64,000 bases of DNA, from assembly GCA_029747015.1 (NCBI GenBank), contig JAKOGI010000002.1, positions 2,016,001 to 2,080,000 on the forward strand, read 5' to 3'. The translations under genes were made by a program, and so were the position numbers. This document shows positions 23,183-36,238 of the stretch, piece by piece (positions within the stretch are counted from its first letter, which is position 1; every line of letters starts with the position of its first letter). This DNA comes from Carnegiea gigantea (Eukaryota; Streptophyta; Magnoliopsida; Caryophyllales; Cactaceae). Below the pieces are notes generated by a model that made no database searches, was not told the origin of the DNA, and saw only the letters and a list, made by a program, of their open reading frames with translations.

Positions 23183-26179
23183 ATGTCAGCTTCTCTGTTC
23201 GTTCGACCAATCCGGCTCGGTTTTCAACGGGTTCCGACTCGACCCAAATGGACCCGGAACTGCTGGGCCGGCTCCTTGCCCTCCCGGCGCACGTTAGCAC
23301 CGACCATCGTGGCGATGGCGGGGTCTAGGGCGGATGATTCGGCGCCATTTGAGATGTCAGTGGAGAACGCTTTGAAGCTTCTGGGTGTCTCGGAAGGAGC
23401 TTCATTTGATGATATTCTTCGTGCAAAGAACTCGATTATTGCTTCGTCTAAAGATGACCCAGAAACTATTGTTCAGGTTTTACTGTCAATTTTTTTTTCT
23501 CTGAATTATGAATTGGGCTATTTAAATTACTAATTTTGTGTCTGTTTAATGATATGGGTCAATTCTGCGCCCAAAAAAAAAATGATATGGGTCAATTGAA
23601 TTAATTCTCAGTAACAAACCCCAGTATGAGACCCTGATCTTCCAGGATGGCTGGCAGTTTTTGTACCATCTAAATGGTGGATATTTTGTGTTCTTGCAAG
23701 TTTTACTTTAAAAAATAAAAGAAAAGAAATTTAAAGTGTAGAACTGGATTGTGTTGCTCAGGAGTCCTATCTGGTTCAATTTGCATTGGCTTAATTCTTG
23801 TTCTAAGGTTGTTTGATGAATTCAACACATTCGAATGTAATCTTGGGCAAGTGCCTTGAGTCCAATTAGGATAGCACTCGGATGGTATATGCTAGTTTTT
23901 TTCATATCCACTGTGGAGCCCTTAGGACTCTGCAGAAGGAGTTGATATTTGCTATTTTTGTTAGCGTGTCTTTCTTATTATGCTCGAGCTCATAGTTGAC
24001 ATGCTAATGATGATGAAAGACACTGGCAAGTGGATTACTAAATGAAGCCGTTTATCTTTGGGATGATCATCCCAACTCCCTTCATTTTAATAGAGACATT
24101 TCCATGGCCTATCTTATTATTTATTATTGACCAGAACTAGTTAATGTTGATTCAGGGTTTATGCGTTTTCTCTTCTTGATATTACCTCAAAATTATATCA
24201 AGAAAGGATGGGGTAGGAGTCCTATAATACTGTAGACGGCTAAATGGATATTTGGAATAATTGTATGTGATGATGGTAGAAAACAGTGCAATGAAGTTAC
24301 CCCATAGCCCAATATTGATTGGCAAAATTTCCTAGTTTTCCGTTGCTCAGGGGCAATGATGTTCTGGGTGGCACTCCTGCCTCTTGCGTATGAGAGTTGT
24401 GCTGCTTATGCACTGTAATGGAACTCCTCCAGTTGCAAGATAAATTATAGCTTAATGTGCAATCTTCCATCCCTCTCGCCCCCTGTTTGAGCCCCGGGGG
24501 GGGGGGGGGGCGCCTGAACTGATGATACTAGGAGATCACTCCCTCCCTGTTGCCACTTTCCTACCTTTGTGAGCCACAGCTACACTTGTGTAGATTTTGC
24601 TACAGTTCCCCTTGAAATTAAGTTTATGGGTGAATTAGAGTCATGCTTAATCAGATGCTAACTTTTATCTGACAATAATGTGATCCATCCATTTATTTTC
24701 AGGTCGAGGCTGCATATGACATGTTGCTCATGCAGAGCTTAATCCAGCGGCGAGCAGGAAAAGTTGTAAACAATAGTGTACGTTATGCTGATGTAAAACC
24801 TGCTAATACCTCTGTTGTGGCTACAGTGCCTCGGTGGCTTCAGTCGACTATGAAGAGCTCTCCAGTAATAGTTGAAAGTCCACCTGCATCAGATGTGGGA
24901 TTACAAGCTGGTGTTTATGGGGCAATGATGGTCTTGACTTATATCAATGGAGCCTCCCCGTCTTCTGCAGGACCCGTTGCTGGGGCTGATGTCCCTGGAT
25001 TTATCCTAGCAACCAGTTTTGGTGCATCGCTTTACTTCATGAGCAAAAAGAATGTGAACATAGGTATGCCTGCATGTAACTATGACATTTCTACTTCTGT
25101 TAAGTGGATGTAGCTTCTTTAATTCACAAAATTGGCAATGAACTAAACTTTTGTGTATTTTAAGGGCTTTCTTTACAGTTTGGCAATTTTTATGAAAATG
25201 CCCCTCTCTTGACATCCATTTCTCATGCAGCCTAAGAAGTCATTGTTTGGCAACTTTTTAGCTTTGGATTTTATTGGACTAAAGTTTAATGTGTCACTAG
25301 ACTGTCCTCTGCTTTTTTGGTTGTGATTTGATACTTAGCCGTATCTAGAGCCCAAATCCCTATAATGTATTGTTTAAGTCGTATACCTTTGACTCCTATG
25401 ATCCTATCCCGCCCTGTCCTAGGTGCTATTCAAGGGTATTGATCTGGTTAGCCACTTAGCCCCTACCTCTCTCTCTTTTTCTGGTAATGAGTGTCAATGC
25501 TGGGTGTAAGATCAGATTGCTCATACCTTGACCTCATGCTATATTTTCTTTCTAAAAATGTGGAAATATGCAGTTTCCACTTCCATTGCACGTTGATAAT
25601 TCTATGCTTCTTTCCACCACACTGGTTCCATATGCTTTTGTGAGTACATATGTTGTAAAATCTGGCTCCAGCTGGTATGTGCAGTTTGGCAACAACACTT
25701 TCCATGTAATGATATTAATATAGGCATTCTCATCAACATTTCAAAAGTTCTGTTAGCAAGATTACGGTGACACCTATTGCTGGAGTACATCAGTTTGTTG
25801 CACTTACTGTCTTGCAGATTGTAAGCATTGACCTTGGAAGTGTTCTGTCTTTATCTTTGTATTTTGGTCAGTTCCATTCTAGAAACATCACTTATTAATA
25901 AAAAGATAACAAGTCAGCTGTAGCGTTTCATCTGTTCAGTCTCATTTTGTACATGTGTTATGTGGTAAAAATGAGTAAATTAATTCTAATTTGATATTTG
26001 CAGCGAAAGCAGCTGTGATAACCCTTGGGGGCCTTGCAGCAGGTGCAGTTGTTGGCTCAGCTGTTGAAAATTGGCTGCAGGTAGATATTGTTCCATTTCT
26101 CGGTTTGCATTCACCTGCTGCAGTTGTCAGTGAATTCATTATCTTATCTCAGTTCTTGGTGTCTCTGTATCTAAGGTAG
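23183..26179 (+). CDS. CPP1: CPP1: chaperone-like protein of POR1, plastid
   Basis: Three exons (23183-23476, 24703-25063 and 26004-26179) give 276 residues. The start M-S-A-S-L-F-V-R-P-I-R is Arg-rich and free of acidic residues over about 50 positions, as for a transit peptide. An upstream in-frame ATG at 23147 and a downstream one at M-A-G-S are alternatives. The J-like region (about residues 65-125) begins M-S-V-E-N-A-L-K-L-L-G-V and continues V-E-A-A-Y-D-M-L-L-M-Q; the HPD motif of true J proteins is absent. The C-terminal half has several hydrophobic spans and ends S-E-F-I-I-L-S-Q-F-L-V-S-L-Y-L-R. In Arabidopsis CPP1 stabilises protochlorophyllide oxidoreductase in plastid membranes and supports chlorophyll synthesis. 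Similarity to that family is strong throughout. Confidence 0.92.
24494..24513. repeat. Poly(G) tract in CPP1 intron 1
   Basis: About 17 consecutive G follow CCCC. It lies in the 1.2 kb first intron, in a GC-rich patch (about 24350-24600) unlike the AT-rich intron around it. Confidence 0.85.
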
Positions 26180-27869
26180 GCTCTATCAAAGTAGTAATAC
26201 TGTGTCGAAGTTTGTCTAAAAGACTTCCATTTTTTTCCCCCCAGTGACCATATCCGTATATTTTTGGGATGTGTACTTCACGTATGTACAAATGCAGTAG
26301 TAGATTTTTCAACTATTAAACACAGCACTCTGAACTTGTTATGAGCTTTGAATAATTTTGCACTTACACAGTCAGGCATGACATAATTCCCAGGTCGCTT
26401 CACACCCGTTGACCTCTTGAGGAAAAAAGGAATGTTGCTGAGAATGTGAGCCATCTGGGTTGTCTGTCTGATAAATATACACTGAAATCGTTGAGTGCTG
26501 AATTAGAATTCAGTTGTGCTAATTGGGGAAGGCTGAAGCAAAACACCTAGCACACTATAAGATCATGGACACAAGCTACATTGATTTAAGCGGCGCTATT
26601 GTTATCATAGAATTTTCAGTATAGGGAAACGGAAAGCTATACGGTAATGAGGGCAGGGGCATCTGGTTGTTTTGAACGGCGTTGGCCAGTAATGAGAATA
26701 AATTGTTAGATTACAAATGATATCCTTGACAGGAGTTTTCCGGTACAAATGGGATAAGTTAAGGGACTTGCATTGCTGCGTTATTCTTCTTATGACTGCT
26801 TTAGTGTAAATGATATCTGCATCATATCTTTTTTATTTTATCAAGGCCATAGATAAAAGTAATGTGAAGTAGTAAGAATACTTCTTGGTTGCTGAGAACG
26901 TCATGTGAACTTTGACCCCTTCCCTTGGGAAAGCCAAGCCAAGCTGAAATGAATAGCTGGAGCGACTCGTTTTTACAAGCATTGAATCTTTGGGCAAAAT
27001 AAACACACCCAGAAACACACCCCAAAAAAAAAGGAAAAAAAGAAGCAGCGAAAAAACTCATGGAAGCAACGGCACCTTAGGCATGACAATAATTCTTGTA
27101 TGAGACCATCTTGTAAGTTGATTCCTTAGGACCGGCCTCTTTTGTTGGCCCCCATTTATAACCTAGCCACTTTTTGTTTGTCTCTCGTAATTATTCCTTA
27201 TTCCTATGAGACAATCTCACCGAAGATAAGCTTTTTTATCTAAAGTCTAATATTTATTCCTAATGCTCCTGTGGCGGGGAATCTTAGCTTTCCTTGCCGA
27301 AGACAACAAACATCCCATTATTAAAATAGATCCAATCATCCGCATCCAGTATGGTTGTGGTCTTAGGTAGAAAATTATTCAAGCCTTTCCACCTCAACCG
27401 TGGCAGTTGGTACTCTGTTAGGAAACGGGTGAAATTCTTAAGCTCAGATACCTAAAGATTTCATGCCCAAACACAGTAGACAACGACAACCAAGTAACCG
27501 ATCCATCCGCTATTTTTTCATTAACAAATTTTAGTATTAAACACCACAGAGATGCTTCGTACAACGTGCAAACAGGATGCCCACTATGAAATTCCATTCC
27601 TTATCACAACCTATTAGGGCTTCTTACCCTAACGGAGATAAGAAGGCAGCAGGGATCGTTTGGTCTTGCACAAAATTGTAGGCTTCATGGCACTCATTAA
27701 AAATAAATAAAAAATTTTCTTAAAAAACAGCTAAGATTAAGAGTCGCCCTAGACCTTGCGCCTCAGTGAGCTACTTCAGCGCAAGCCTAATATACACACT
27801 GACTCTAGAATCCTTGATGTGCCAAAATAATCAAGGCTCTTCTCGCCCCTGCCAGCTGCTTAGTTGATG
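26180..27869. other. Convergent spacer between CPP1 and the DUF632 gene
   Basis: It contains the two 3' untranslated regions. No gene is recognised. Near 27095-27230 two copies of a TATGAGAC(C/A)ATCT-like motif occur about 106 bases apart. They recall termini of the palindromic CTTGTNTGAGACCGTCTCA type of plant MITE, seen more clearly near 48851-49101. Confidence 0.45.
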
Positions 27870-30853
27870 TCACTTTAGATCCTCAGAGTCTTCTTGTTTG
27901 CACATTGGCTTCTCGGTCTTGTCCAAGTTCTGACTGTTGTTCACCAACTCATTATACATCCTTAATGAACCCTTTGAGAACTGCACCAGGGCGTCAAAAA
28001 TCAAAGAGAAACTAGTTTGGAACCCATTCAATGTGATCCTTTGAGTTTCTTGCATACAGCTGTGATGTTTTTCCTTCTCCAGCTCCAATCTCCTCCTGAG
28101 ATTGTCCAAAGCATCTCTCTTCTCTGACAGATAGTCAGCTTGAGGTTGTGCATCATCTTGACCCTGAGAATCCTGTTCTGAAGATTTCTTATACTCTAAA
28201 AGCTTAGTCTCGTGAACTCTGCCCTCGAACTTCTGACATGCAGTTGCCTTCTTTTCGAGTTCTTTAGCCATTTTATCAACTTTCCTCCTTTGGTCTTGCT
28301 CCTCCCCTTGTTGAACCCACAATGCCCTCACATCCCTGGCAAAACTTTTCATTGCTACAGAAACTGCCTTATCGGGCAAGCTCTCCATTGCTGTTAACCA
28401 ATCATGGCATATCACATATAAGGGAGGCCCACTGGCTCGGTAAGATGGCGTGGCCAAGCTCCTGCCTTTAGAGCTAAATCCGACTTCCGGAACTAAGAAC
28501 TTTGATAACCATCCATAGAGAGCCTCAACATAAGATCTTTGGGCGGCAATATATTCTGAGAAGCATTCTCGCCAGTTTTGAATTTCAGCCTCAAGCTGTA
28601 GGGTAGCAAGCCGGTGTGAATCATTGCAGAATTTTCCATAGGAAGGGCATTCGAAAGTCTTGACTTCAAATAATATGTGGTTCTGGGTTTCATGGGATTC
28701 CATCATTATCTTCCATGTCTGCATCAATCTGCAGGAGTATAAATGGATGCATATGAAATGAAATATTCAGAGGCTGTGCTTATGGATTAATTGTGGCTGT
28801 AAATTAGTGATTATTGATCAATAGTGACCTACCCTTGAAGCAGTTCAATGATCTGAGGCTGTAGTTCTTCATCCGTAAGTTTCTGAATTTTCTGAGAGAT
28901 GGACTCAGCTCGACGAATTGCAACCAATATTCGAGAGTATAGGTCTCTGACTGCTGCTCTGGTTTTGTCCTTAGAAAGGATGTCCTCCCTCTTTACATCT
29001 TTGTTTCTCAAATGTGCACATTTTCTCTCGTATACCTTTCTTATGCTATCTCCAGCCTGTATAGTAAAATCAAAGATCCATAACTTATTATCTTCTGATA
29101 TCCAAAACTCAGATTTTCTGAATGATGGGGTTCCAAAGGAACAGAAAAGATTAAATTGGAGATTTAGATGTATATGAAAGTTACCTTGACTTCGTCATAT
29201 AGCTTCTTTTCCCAAGCATAGAGCCTTCCGAGAGTGAGCGAATGACTACCGGCTGCCATCCCGCCATAGTCATCAAAGAGGTCATTCTTATACTCTGTCC
29301 ATGAGGTCATGCTGGAGTTCTTGGAGCTTGAAGTTGCTAATAAACTCTTAGAGCTTGAAGATGTTAACAGACTTTTACCAGAGGAGGTGGAGGACCGAAA
29401 CGTATTTGACCCATGCCATGTTATGGCCTGGATTAGTTTTGTTGAATTCTCTGCACTCAGTTTGTCATCAGGAACCCAAACCCAACTCAGTCCAGAAACA
29501 ACTGGGCGAAACACATAAATCTGACACTCTCTAGTTTCTACCCTAGAGCATCAATTTAAGGATAACTTTGTCTAGAGGAATAGAAGACTAAAATTTGCAT
29601 GCATCATCAAATCAATGGAAACATATGTATCAAGTCTTACACAACATAAAAATGCAAACATAATCATTACCTATAAACAATTTAATTGCCTATAAACTTA
29701 GAAGTGCAACCTAACAGGAGAGAGCCTATAATGCCAAAGCATACATACAAGCAGAGACAGAGAAAGCACATAACAGTAAAAACCCACCTTTTATTTCCTC
29801 AAAACCAGATTGCGAATGCATCTTGTTAGCTTCAAGCATCCTAGAGACCTCTTTCCCAGAATCATAAGCTCTCATGAAATGATCTTCAATATCCCTCAAA
29901 GCATCCAACAACTCTCTCCCCCCATCACCATCTCCAACTCCAACTGGTTCATCAGTCACTGTTAAACCCTTTTCTCCCTGACTTTTGAGATCGCCACCAT
30001 GTCCATGACCGTCCATTTGCTTTGCCTTGACAACTTCAACTCCTTCATTCCCCACTACATTGTCCAAGGTACGATTGCGAGCATTCTCTTCAACAGCAGC
30101 ATTGTCCACGGTTGCTTGCTTCCCTGTGTCTCCCTCAAGCTCAGCACCACCTTCCTCTTCCAATTCGGGTATCCCTTCCTGCTCTCGCACCGCCCTCAAG
30201 TGGTCGTCAGAGTTCGGATGAAACCCAGCATTGATAAACTCCCCGGCAAAGGGATTGAAGAAATCCCACCCAAAATCTCTTTGAGGTGAAGGCATTGACA
30301 TGGACATGGGCATGCTCGGCATTCCCATGTAGTAATATCCACATTGCTGGTGCTGCTCCTGATGATGATGATGATGATAGTGTCTATCTTCATGAAGATG
30401 CAGATGTTCGTCTCCCTGTGTTTCAACATTTGGGTTCTGAGTCTCTTGTACACCAAGGCCGTTATCCTCTGAAGAAGAGGATGACGAGGAACAAGAAACA
30501 GGGGATTCACAAGAAGAGCGGAGGGCTTCTTGGGTGGTGGTGGTTGGTTGACAGGGATATTGCTGTAGGAACATTGGGTTTGTGATTACAGTTTCAGCTG
30601 TTGGCGGTGGAGTTGGAGACTCGGAGCAATTAGCAGGTGAAAATGTGATAAGAAATGGAGAACAAGGGTTTGAATGCCTAGCCACCAACAGTTTAATCGC
30701 TGCTGAAACTGCATAGAGAGAGTGACAGTACCTGCAGTGGGCATCTGCAAGTGCATATCTTCTCTCTACAGCTAATTTCATCAGCTTCTTTCTCTCTCTA
30801 CATATTGACACCACCTCTTGTTCCTCCTCTAGCCTTGAAGCTACACATCCCAT
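27870..30853 (-). CDS. DUF630/DUF632 protein (NRG2/REL2-type family)
   Basis: Four minus-strand exons join in phase: 29788-30853, 29185-29450, 28833-29056 and 27870-28728, giving 804 residues. The N-terminus M-G-C-V-A-S-R is a clear N-myristoylation/acylation signal followed by the DUF630 domain (V-V-S-I-C-R-E-R-K, R-Y-A-L-A-D-A-H). The middle is low-complexity: Ser-rich, a His-rich stretch (about residues 165-178), Met/Pro repeats and an acidic segment. DUF632 starts near residue 320 and contains E-N-S-T-K-L-I-Q-A-I-T-W, placed by the splice 29788/29450, and the conserved Y-G-W-L-S-K and P-P-L-Y-V-I-C-H-D-W motifs. Coiled-coil sequence follows. Family members include NRG2 (nitrate signalling) and rice REL2 (leaf shape). 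The specific role here is unknown. The start is the MGC methionine, not an ATG seven codons upstream. Confidence 0.92.
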
Positions 30854-32822
30854 GCTCTTGCTCTGATATTTCAAGCAGGGGCACTTTCCCCTTTCTTTTG
30901 CCCGGATTTGTTCCCGATCAAAAAGTAAAAAACTGATTTTTTTTATGGGTTTCTTCTTTAAAGGGTGGACAAGGCTAGGAAAGGGAGAGAAAGGGAGAAT
31001 TTTGGAGGAATGTCCCCTTTTCTCTTCTTCTTTATCATCAAAGAAACAAAAAAAGTTTAAGACGTTAGGGTTTTCTGGTCACTTCCAAAAATGGGGGATT
31101 TTTATTTTTGGTGGCTCTCAAACTCTCAATATTTTCCCATCTGGAATTTGAGAGTAGCAACTGCGTCTGGAGGTTCTGAACCAACCCAAATGTCCACCAT
31201 TGCAGAAGAAAAAATGAGTTTTGCAGAATCACAACCCAACCCCAAAAAAAGAAGAACAGAAAAAAAGAAAGGAGTAAGAAGCAGCACACTTAATGAAACA
31301 AAAGCAGACAGAAACAGAGGAGAGGAAAAGTGGGAGAGAAACTTTCCTCATTCTCTCTCTGTATCTCTCTCCTTGTGCAACTTGAAGGACAGCAAAAATG
31401 GAGGTTTAGAGAGAGAAAGAAATAGAGACAGAGAGAGAAGGAAAGGGGCAAATAGGGTGACAGAGAAGGGTGCGCAGGAAGAAGAATCAAAACTGGGTTA
31501 AGGAATGGTAAGGGGCTCGAGAAAGAGGCTTTGGTGGTCTGCCTGTTTTCAGTATTTGCCATCTCTTCCTGTGCATTTATATTAGTGAATTTGGACTGTT
31601 CAGTCTTTGCTTTTGGCATGGAGGCAAGAAAAAATTAAAAAGGTTTTTAAGAAAGTGCGTATTTCTATGTCAAAATGTGGCTACATATTAGCTTCTGTAC
31701 GTTAACAGATGCTTTTCTGTGACTGTGTGATAAGTGACAACTACGTCGTGACCAGAATTTTGAACGTAATTTGTACCAAGCATCAGCAGTTAAATTTGGC
31801 ACAGCCAGATAGGGTACAAAACTACAAATCTAATACAATTAAGGGTACCAAATAATATTTATACTTAGACAAAGATTACGTGTGTGTGCACTGGTCACTC
31901 CCTGGTGAGAGAAAAGAGGAGTCAAAACACTGACAAAAGGTGTCACTGCTACCCCTGCTACTGCTATGGAAGAGAGAGAAAAAGAGAGAGACAGAGTGTG
32001 TATGTCCATCAAAGAAGAAGATGTGTCAGATTTTGGCTTTCGTGGTGTTGTAATACTGTTGGAGTATATTAAAAGTTTATCTTGTTGTAAATTCAGATCT
32101 ATGAACGTCTTCATTAAGTCATCTTTTTTTTTTTTTTTGTATCACTCTTTCTAATTTATTTGCAAATGGAAACAAAATTGCTTTCTGCAAATACAATTTT
32201 CCAAAAAACAAATGACTTCTGATAATTTATAATTAAATCATACTGCTCGTTGCTACTATTTTATTTTTAAAGTGATCATCGAAATCAATAAAATGTATGA
32301 AACTTAAGTAGTAATGATATCAAAACTCTATTTTTAAACTTCTAAAGGCGGACTAGTTATACGTATATTATAGTCGTGTTTTCCGTTTGGTTAAGCAAAG
32401 CTGCAATGAAGGATATATGTCAGACAGTGATATCACAACAACATTAGTAAATTAAAGCATTTATGAGATTCAAAGGACATTCTCTAACCACCCGCCAAGG
32501 GGATGAAAAAGTTCAATAAAAATTAGGGGAAATGACTCTCTTATTTATCATATATAAGTTACAAATTAAATCTGTATTACACACAATTTGTTTTTAAATT
32601 TTATTTAACTTATTTTTAAAAATATTATAATTAATTTTATAATTTAAATTTTTAAAAATAATTTAACACATCTGTAATTTATTTCTTTTCTTTTTATTAA
32701 AGTAGTTAAAAATACACTGTTTGTTATGATGACTTTAAATTACATATTGTTTAAATTTTTATTTTTAAATAAAATTTTAATAAATATTTCAGATGACACA
32801 TGTCACAATCACAGTATTCGAA

Positions 32823-32823
<1 letters not shown>

Positions 32824-32885
<62 letters not shown>
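32824..32885. repeat. (AT)n microsatellite
   Basis: About 30 AT units without interruption lie in AT-rich intergenic DNA. The Ile/Tyr-repeat frame across it is an artefact. Confidence 0.95.
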
Positions 32886-32888
<3 letters not shown>

Positions 32889-35597
32889 AAAGTTACAAAT
32901 TAGTGCATGTCAAAGTAACTTGGCTCTACACCCCTAGCCCCTGTGGCAAATGACAGCTGAAAAATGCCATGCTTGCAGAATTGTAGGCCTTGTGAATGTA
33001 CGGCTTTTGATATGCAATTGCAACTTTTTTGAAACCTGATGTGGAGACCCGTTGCTAGTTACATACTCCTAGCATCTTTTTCAAAGATGTGGATTTGAGT
33101 GAGCGTAACTATATTCTTCTACAATTAAAATTTGAGGTACAAAAAACTTATAACGGTATAAAAATAGATGGCATAAACTAATAGTATTAGATAATATTAT
33201 TATCATGAGAAATACGAGGTATGTCTCTTTCTCACACATAAGCATACAAACAGCAAATGTAACTTATTTCCTTTTCTTCAGTGTCTGTCGATGCCCTATT
33301 TGGACCTGAAAAAAGAAAAAGATTTTATCTTTTGTCTGAAAAGAGAATTCTGATGAGATTTTTTTTCCATTAAAATACTAGATTTTCAAACCAATAAAAA
33401 TTTATATCGTTGTTTTTTAAACCAAAAATATAAAGATTTAAATAGTTATGTATTTGCATGCAAATATTTTAAAAAAAATGTTATAGTCTTCTCTAGTTTA
33501 AGAATCCTTAAAAATTTGAATGCAATGGCCTATAAAAATCAATTTACTTGTTAATTTCAAAGTGAGTTTTTATACAAAATTTTCTTTATATCTGTGATTA
33601 AACCCAAAGTTAACCCGCATGCCGCATGTACTAACTATTAAAATATGCGGTAGTTTTTATCCCAAAAAAAAAAAAAAAAAAAAATTGCGGTGGTTAGTAG
33701 CTGTTCCAATATTTATTTGCAGGATTCGGCTAAGTGGCATTGGCATTTGTGCCGGTCACTAGCTGCAAGGTGCTGATTGTACAGTTAAAATTTAAAAGAG
33801 TGATTAATTTTATGGTTTTATGTGGGAAAATGAGAAATATGGTCCGACTCTGATACACTCACACAACTTCATGGGCTCCTACATCGCAATTCACAAATCG
33901 CAAATGCATGCCTTATTCCTAGTGTCAACATGTATATTATACGTTCGAAAATACATATTTTTAAACAAATAAATAATAAACGTATGTGTTCTTTAAAGCA
34001 CGTAAAAAATTACCTTTGATGCTTACTGGCTTGTTTGACGAGATATTAGGCTATTAGTAACGGGGTCAATGGACTCTATTTTTCTTCCCCCTTTTTGGGG
34101 ATCTGAGTAAGCTAATGTATTTTTTATTTCTTTTTTGGGCTGAATAATAGTTCCTTAAATTCTGAAAAATACCACTTTTTTTTTTATTTATTTCACTGGA
34201 TACATGTGGAGGATATGATCAAGCTAGCCAATTGGATAGGCAATATGCCAAAAGGAGGGAAGTTACAACTGGATAGGCCTACAAGAATCACAATGCCGAA
34301 TAAAATCGGCTGCATCTCCACATAACTCTATGATCAAGAAAAATGTGGGTGCATATTATATGACTCGATCTTATGAGATGTGTGGCCTGATGTAATTTAA
34401 CAGCAATGTAATACAATTAACTTTGCAATGCAATCATGATTACTCAGTTTGTGATAATCATAATTGCAAGATAGTTCTTATATTGCAATACAATCATACA
34501 ACCAAACAAAGTAATGAAAACATAATTACAAACTTATTTGCATTATACGGCTAATTGCATCTAACCAAACATTACATGAAGTCGTTTCTACAAAGGGAGG
34601 ATGTTAATTACAATTAAGACAAGTTGCTGATAATAGAAACAAACAAGATATTCTTTTACTAACAAACAAGGCAACTATAATACAAGGAACAAAGAAAAAT
34701 AAAAGTTGTTATTTACAATATTCTTTTACAAACAAGCAAGATAATAGAAATATTGTGTGTTTATTTACATTACAAGATTGTTTAAATTCGACCAAACATT
34801 ACTTAAGTGTCTTTCACTAAATCACACTGAATACTGCTTGTTGATTTTGTTTTGACCGGGGGAAGGCGGGAAGCCAAGCTACCTTTTAAGCACGAGAGGG
34901 GAAGAAATCCATGGTAGGAAGGAGCAAGGGGGGACAACCCCTTAAAAGAAATAAACTTTACATTGGATGAGACTCGAACGGGCAACCTAAGTAGTGTTTA
35001 TCTGAAAATTTCTTTAATTACGACAACTCCAAATTCCATGTCAAACATTTTGAATGCACATATTCATCCTTGGTTTGGAATACTTGTATGTGACCAACTG
35101 ATTACGTAGGAACAAATGTTCATTGGACTTGGCCCAACGCTTATCCTACGTCTCCTTCCCAAAGCCCATTAAGTTTAGTCTTAGTGTATATGATGCAATA
35201 AATGTTCGACCTAGCAAACCCCCTTAAAAGGAAAAAAAAAAAAAAAAAAAACAGAGAATAATTAGTCATGCTTTAGAAAATTTGAATAAAACAAATGTTT
35301 TAAGTATAGGGTTTTACAAAGCCCACACATATAACAAAATAACAAATATTGAGCAAACTCTTATTATCATTTTCTTCTTTTTTTTTTGGGTGCAATATAA
35401 TAGCATAATGTGTTCATATTTTTTAAACTTAACTAAATTAACTTTTCGATACAGAAAAAAATTTAAAACAATTCTCACAGGTCAAGCAGTTTAATTAAAT
35501 TAATATTTAAATTTTAGAAGCAAAAACATTCTAATGTGTTAAATGAGTGGTCGTATTTAAATTACAAAAATGAACGCTTTCTCATCTATCTATCTAA

Positions 35598-35893
35598 AGG
35601 GTTGTTCTTTTCGTCGTAAAATATGGATTAATAAATGAGTGAAATTGATTAATATTAGTTGAAGTGGATTAAAGTAGGCTGAAGTGGATTGAAGTTGATT
35701 GAAGCAGGTTAAAGTGGGTTGAAGTTGGTTGAATTTTTTTGTGTGAGGGATAGAAGTTGATTAAAACAGTGCGAAATGAGTTCAAATTGATTGAAATGGA
35801 TATTTTTTTATTAAAATTTGTAAAATAAATTAAAATACATTAAAGTAAATTAAAATTGATAAATTTAAATTTATGAATGAAAAGAACTGGGCC
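35598..35893. mobile_element. MITE copy 1 of an internally repetitive family
   Basis: TAA flanks both sides (35595-35597 and 35894-35896). Termini share GTTCTTTTC: left AGGGTTGTTCTTTTCGTC, right reverse complement GGCCCAGTTCTTTTCATTC. The interior is a degenerate tandem array of a unit like TTGAAGTGGATTAAAG. It has no coding capacity. A three-base TAA duplication fits Tourist/PIF-Harbinger MITEs. Confidence 0.75.
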
Positions 35894-36238
35894 TAATTAG
35901 TCAATCTTTTGTACACTTAACGACAATATAGAAATGGATATGATAAATGTAAAATGATTTCATCTAAGATTTACGGCGATAAGATAAAACAAGAAGGGAA
36001 GCAATCCGTAGAAATTAGGTTTAGGGTGAAGTCTCTTCTCTTTGGGTCTCACTCCGTCTTCTACCACGGTACGCTCCGCTTCGGGGCCCGACAACTATCA
36101 AGCTCTTCACTTTTGGGTGACGATTCGATTTTCAGTGTACGAAACATTCTTCATCGTCTCTGAATCCAGAAGCATCCATCAATGGCTCTACACTTCCAGT
36201 AAAACAACAACAAGAATAACAACAACAATACGTGAAAC

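Larger units (their letters stand above)
30854..36238. other. Large divergent spacer between DUF632 and IF3 genes
   Basis: This 5.4 kb spacer holds both promoters. The first 650 bases carry GA/CT-rich runs (31300-31500), typical of plant 5' untranslated regions. From 31650 to 35590 it is AT-rich with an (AT)n microsatellite, poly(A)/poly(T) runs (near 33663, 35230) and a box B-like motif near 34971-34985. A MITE sits at 35598-35893. No gene is recognised. Confidence 0.55.

Noticed and set aside
29164..29514. Exon 2 of the DUF632 gene extended upstream to V-F-R-P-V-V-S-G-L-S-W
   Set aside because: That stretch is out of phase with exon 1. Using the GCAG acceptor at 29451-29452 restores phase and the conserved E-N-S-T-K-L-I-Q sequence, so it is intronic.
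31091..31619. Arg/Glu-rich and Ser-rich open frames upstream of the DUF632 gene
   Set aside because: They are products of GA/CT-rich leader or promoter DNA.
34380..34600. Possible inverted-repeat element with GTAAT/AATGCAA motifs
   Set aside because: Arms could be aligned only patchily by eye and no target duplication was found.
34803..35030. tRNA gene on the minus strand (GTTCGAGTC motif)
   Set aside because: No acceptor stem or anticodon arm could be drawn; at best SINE-like.
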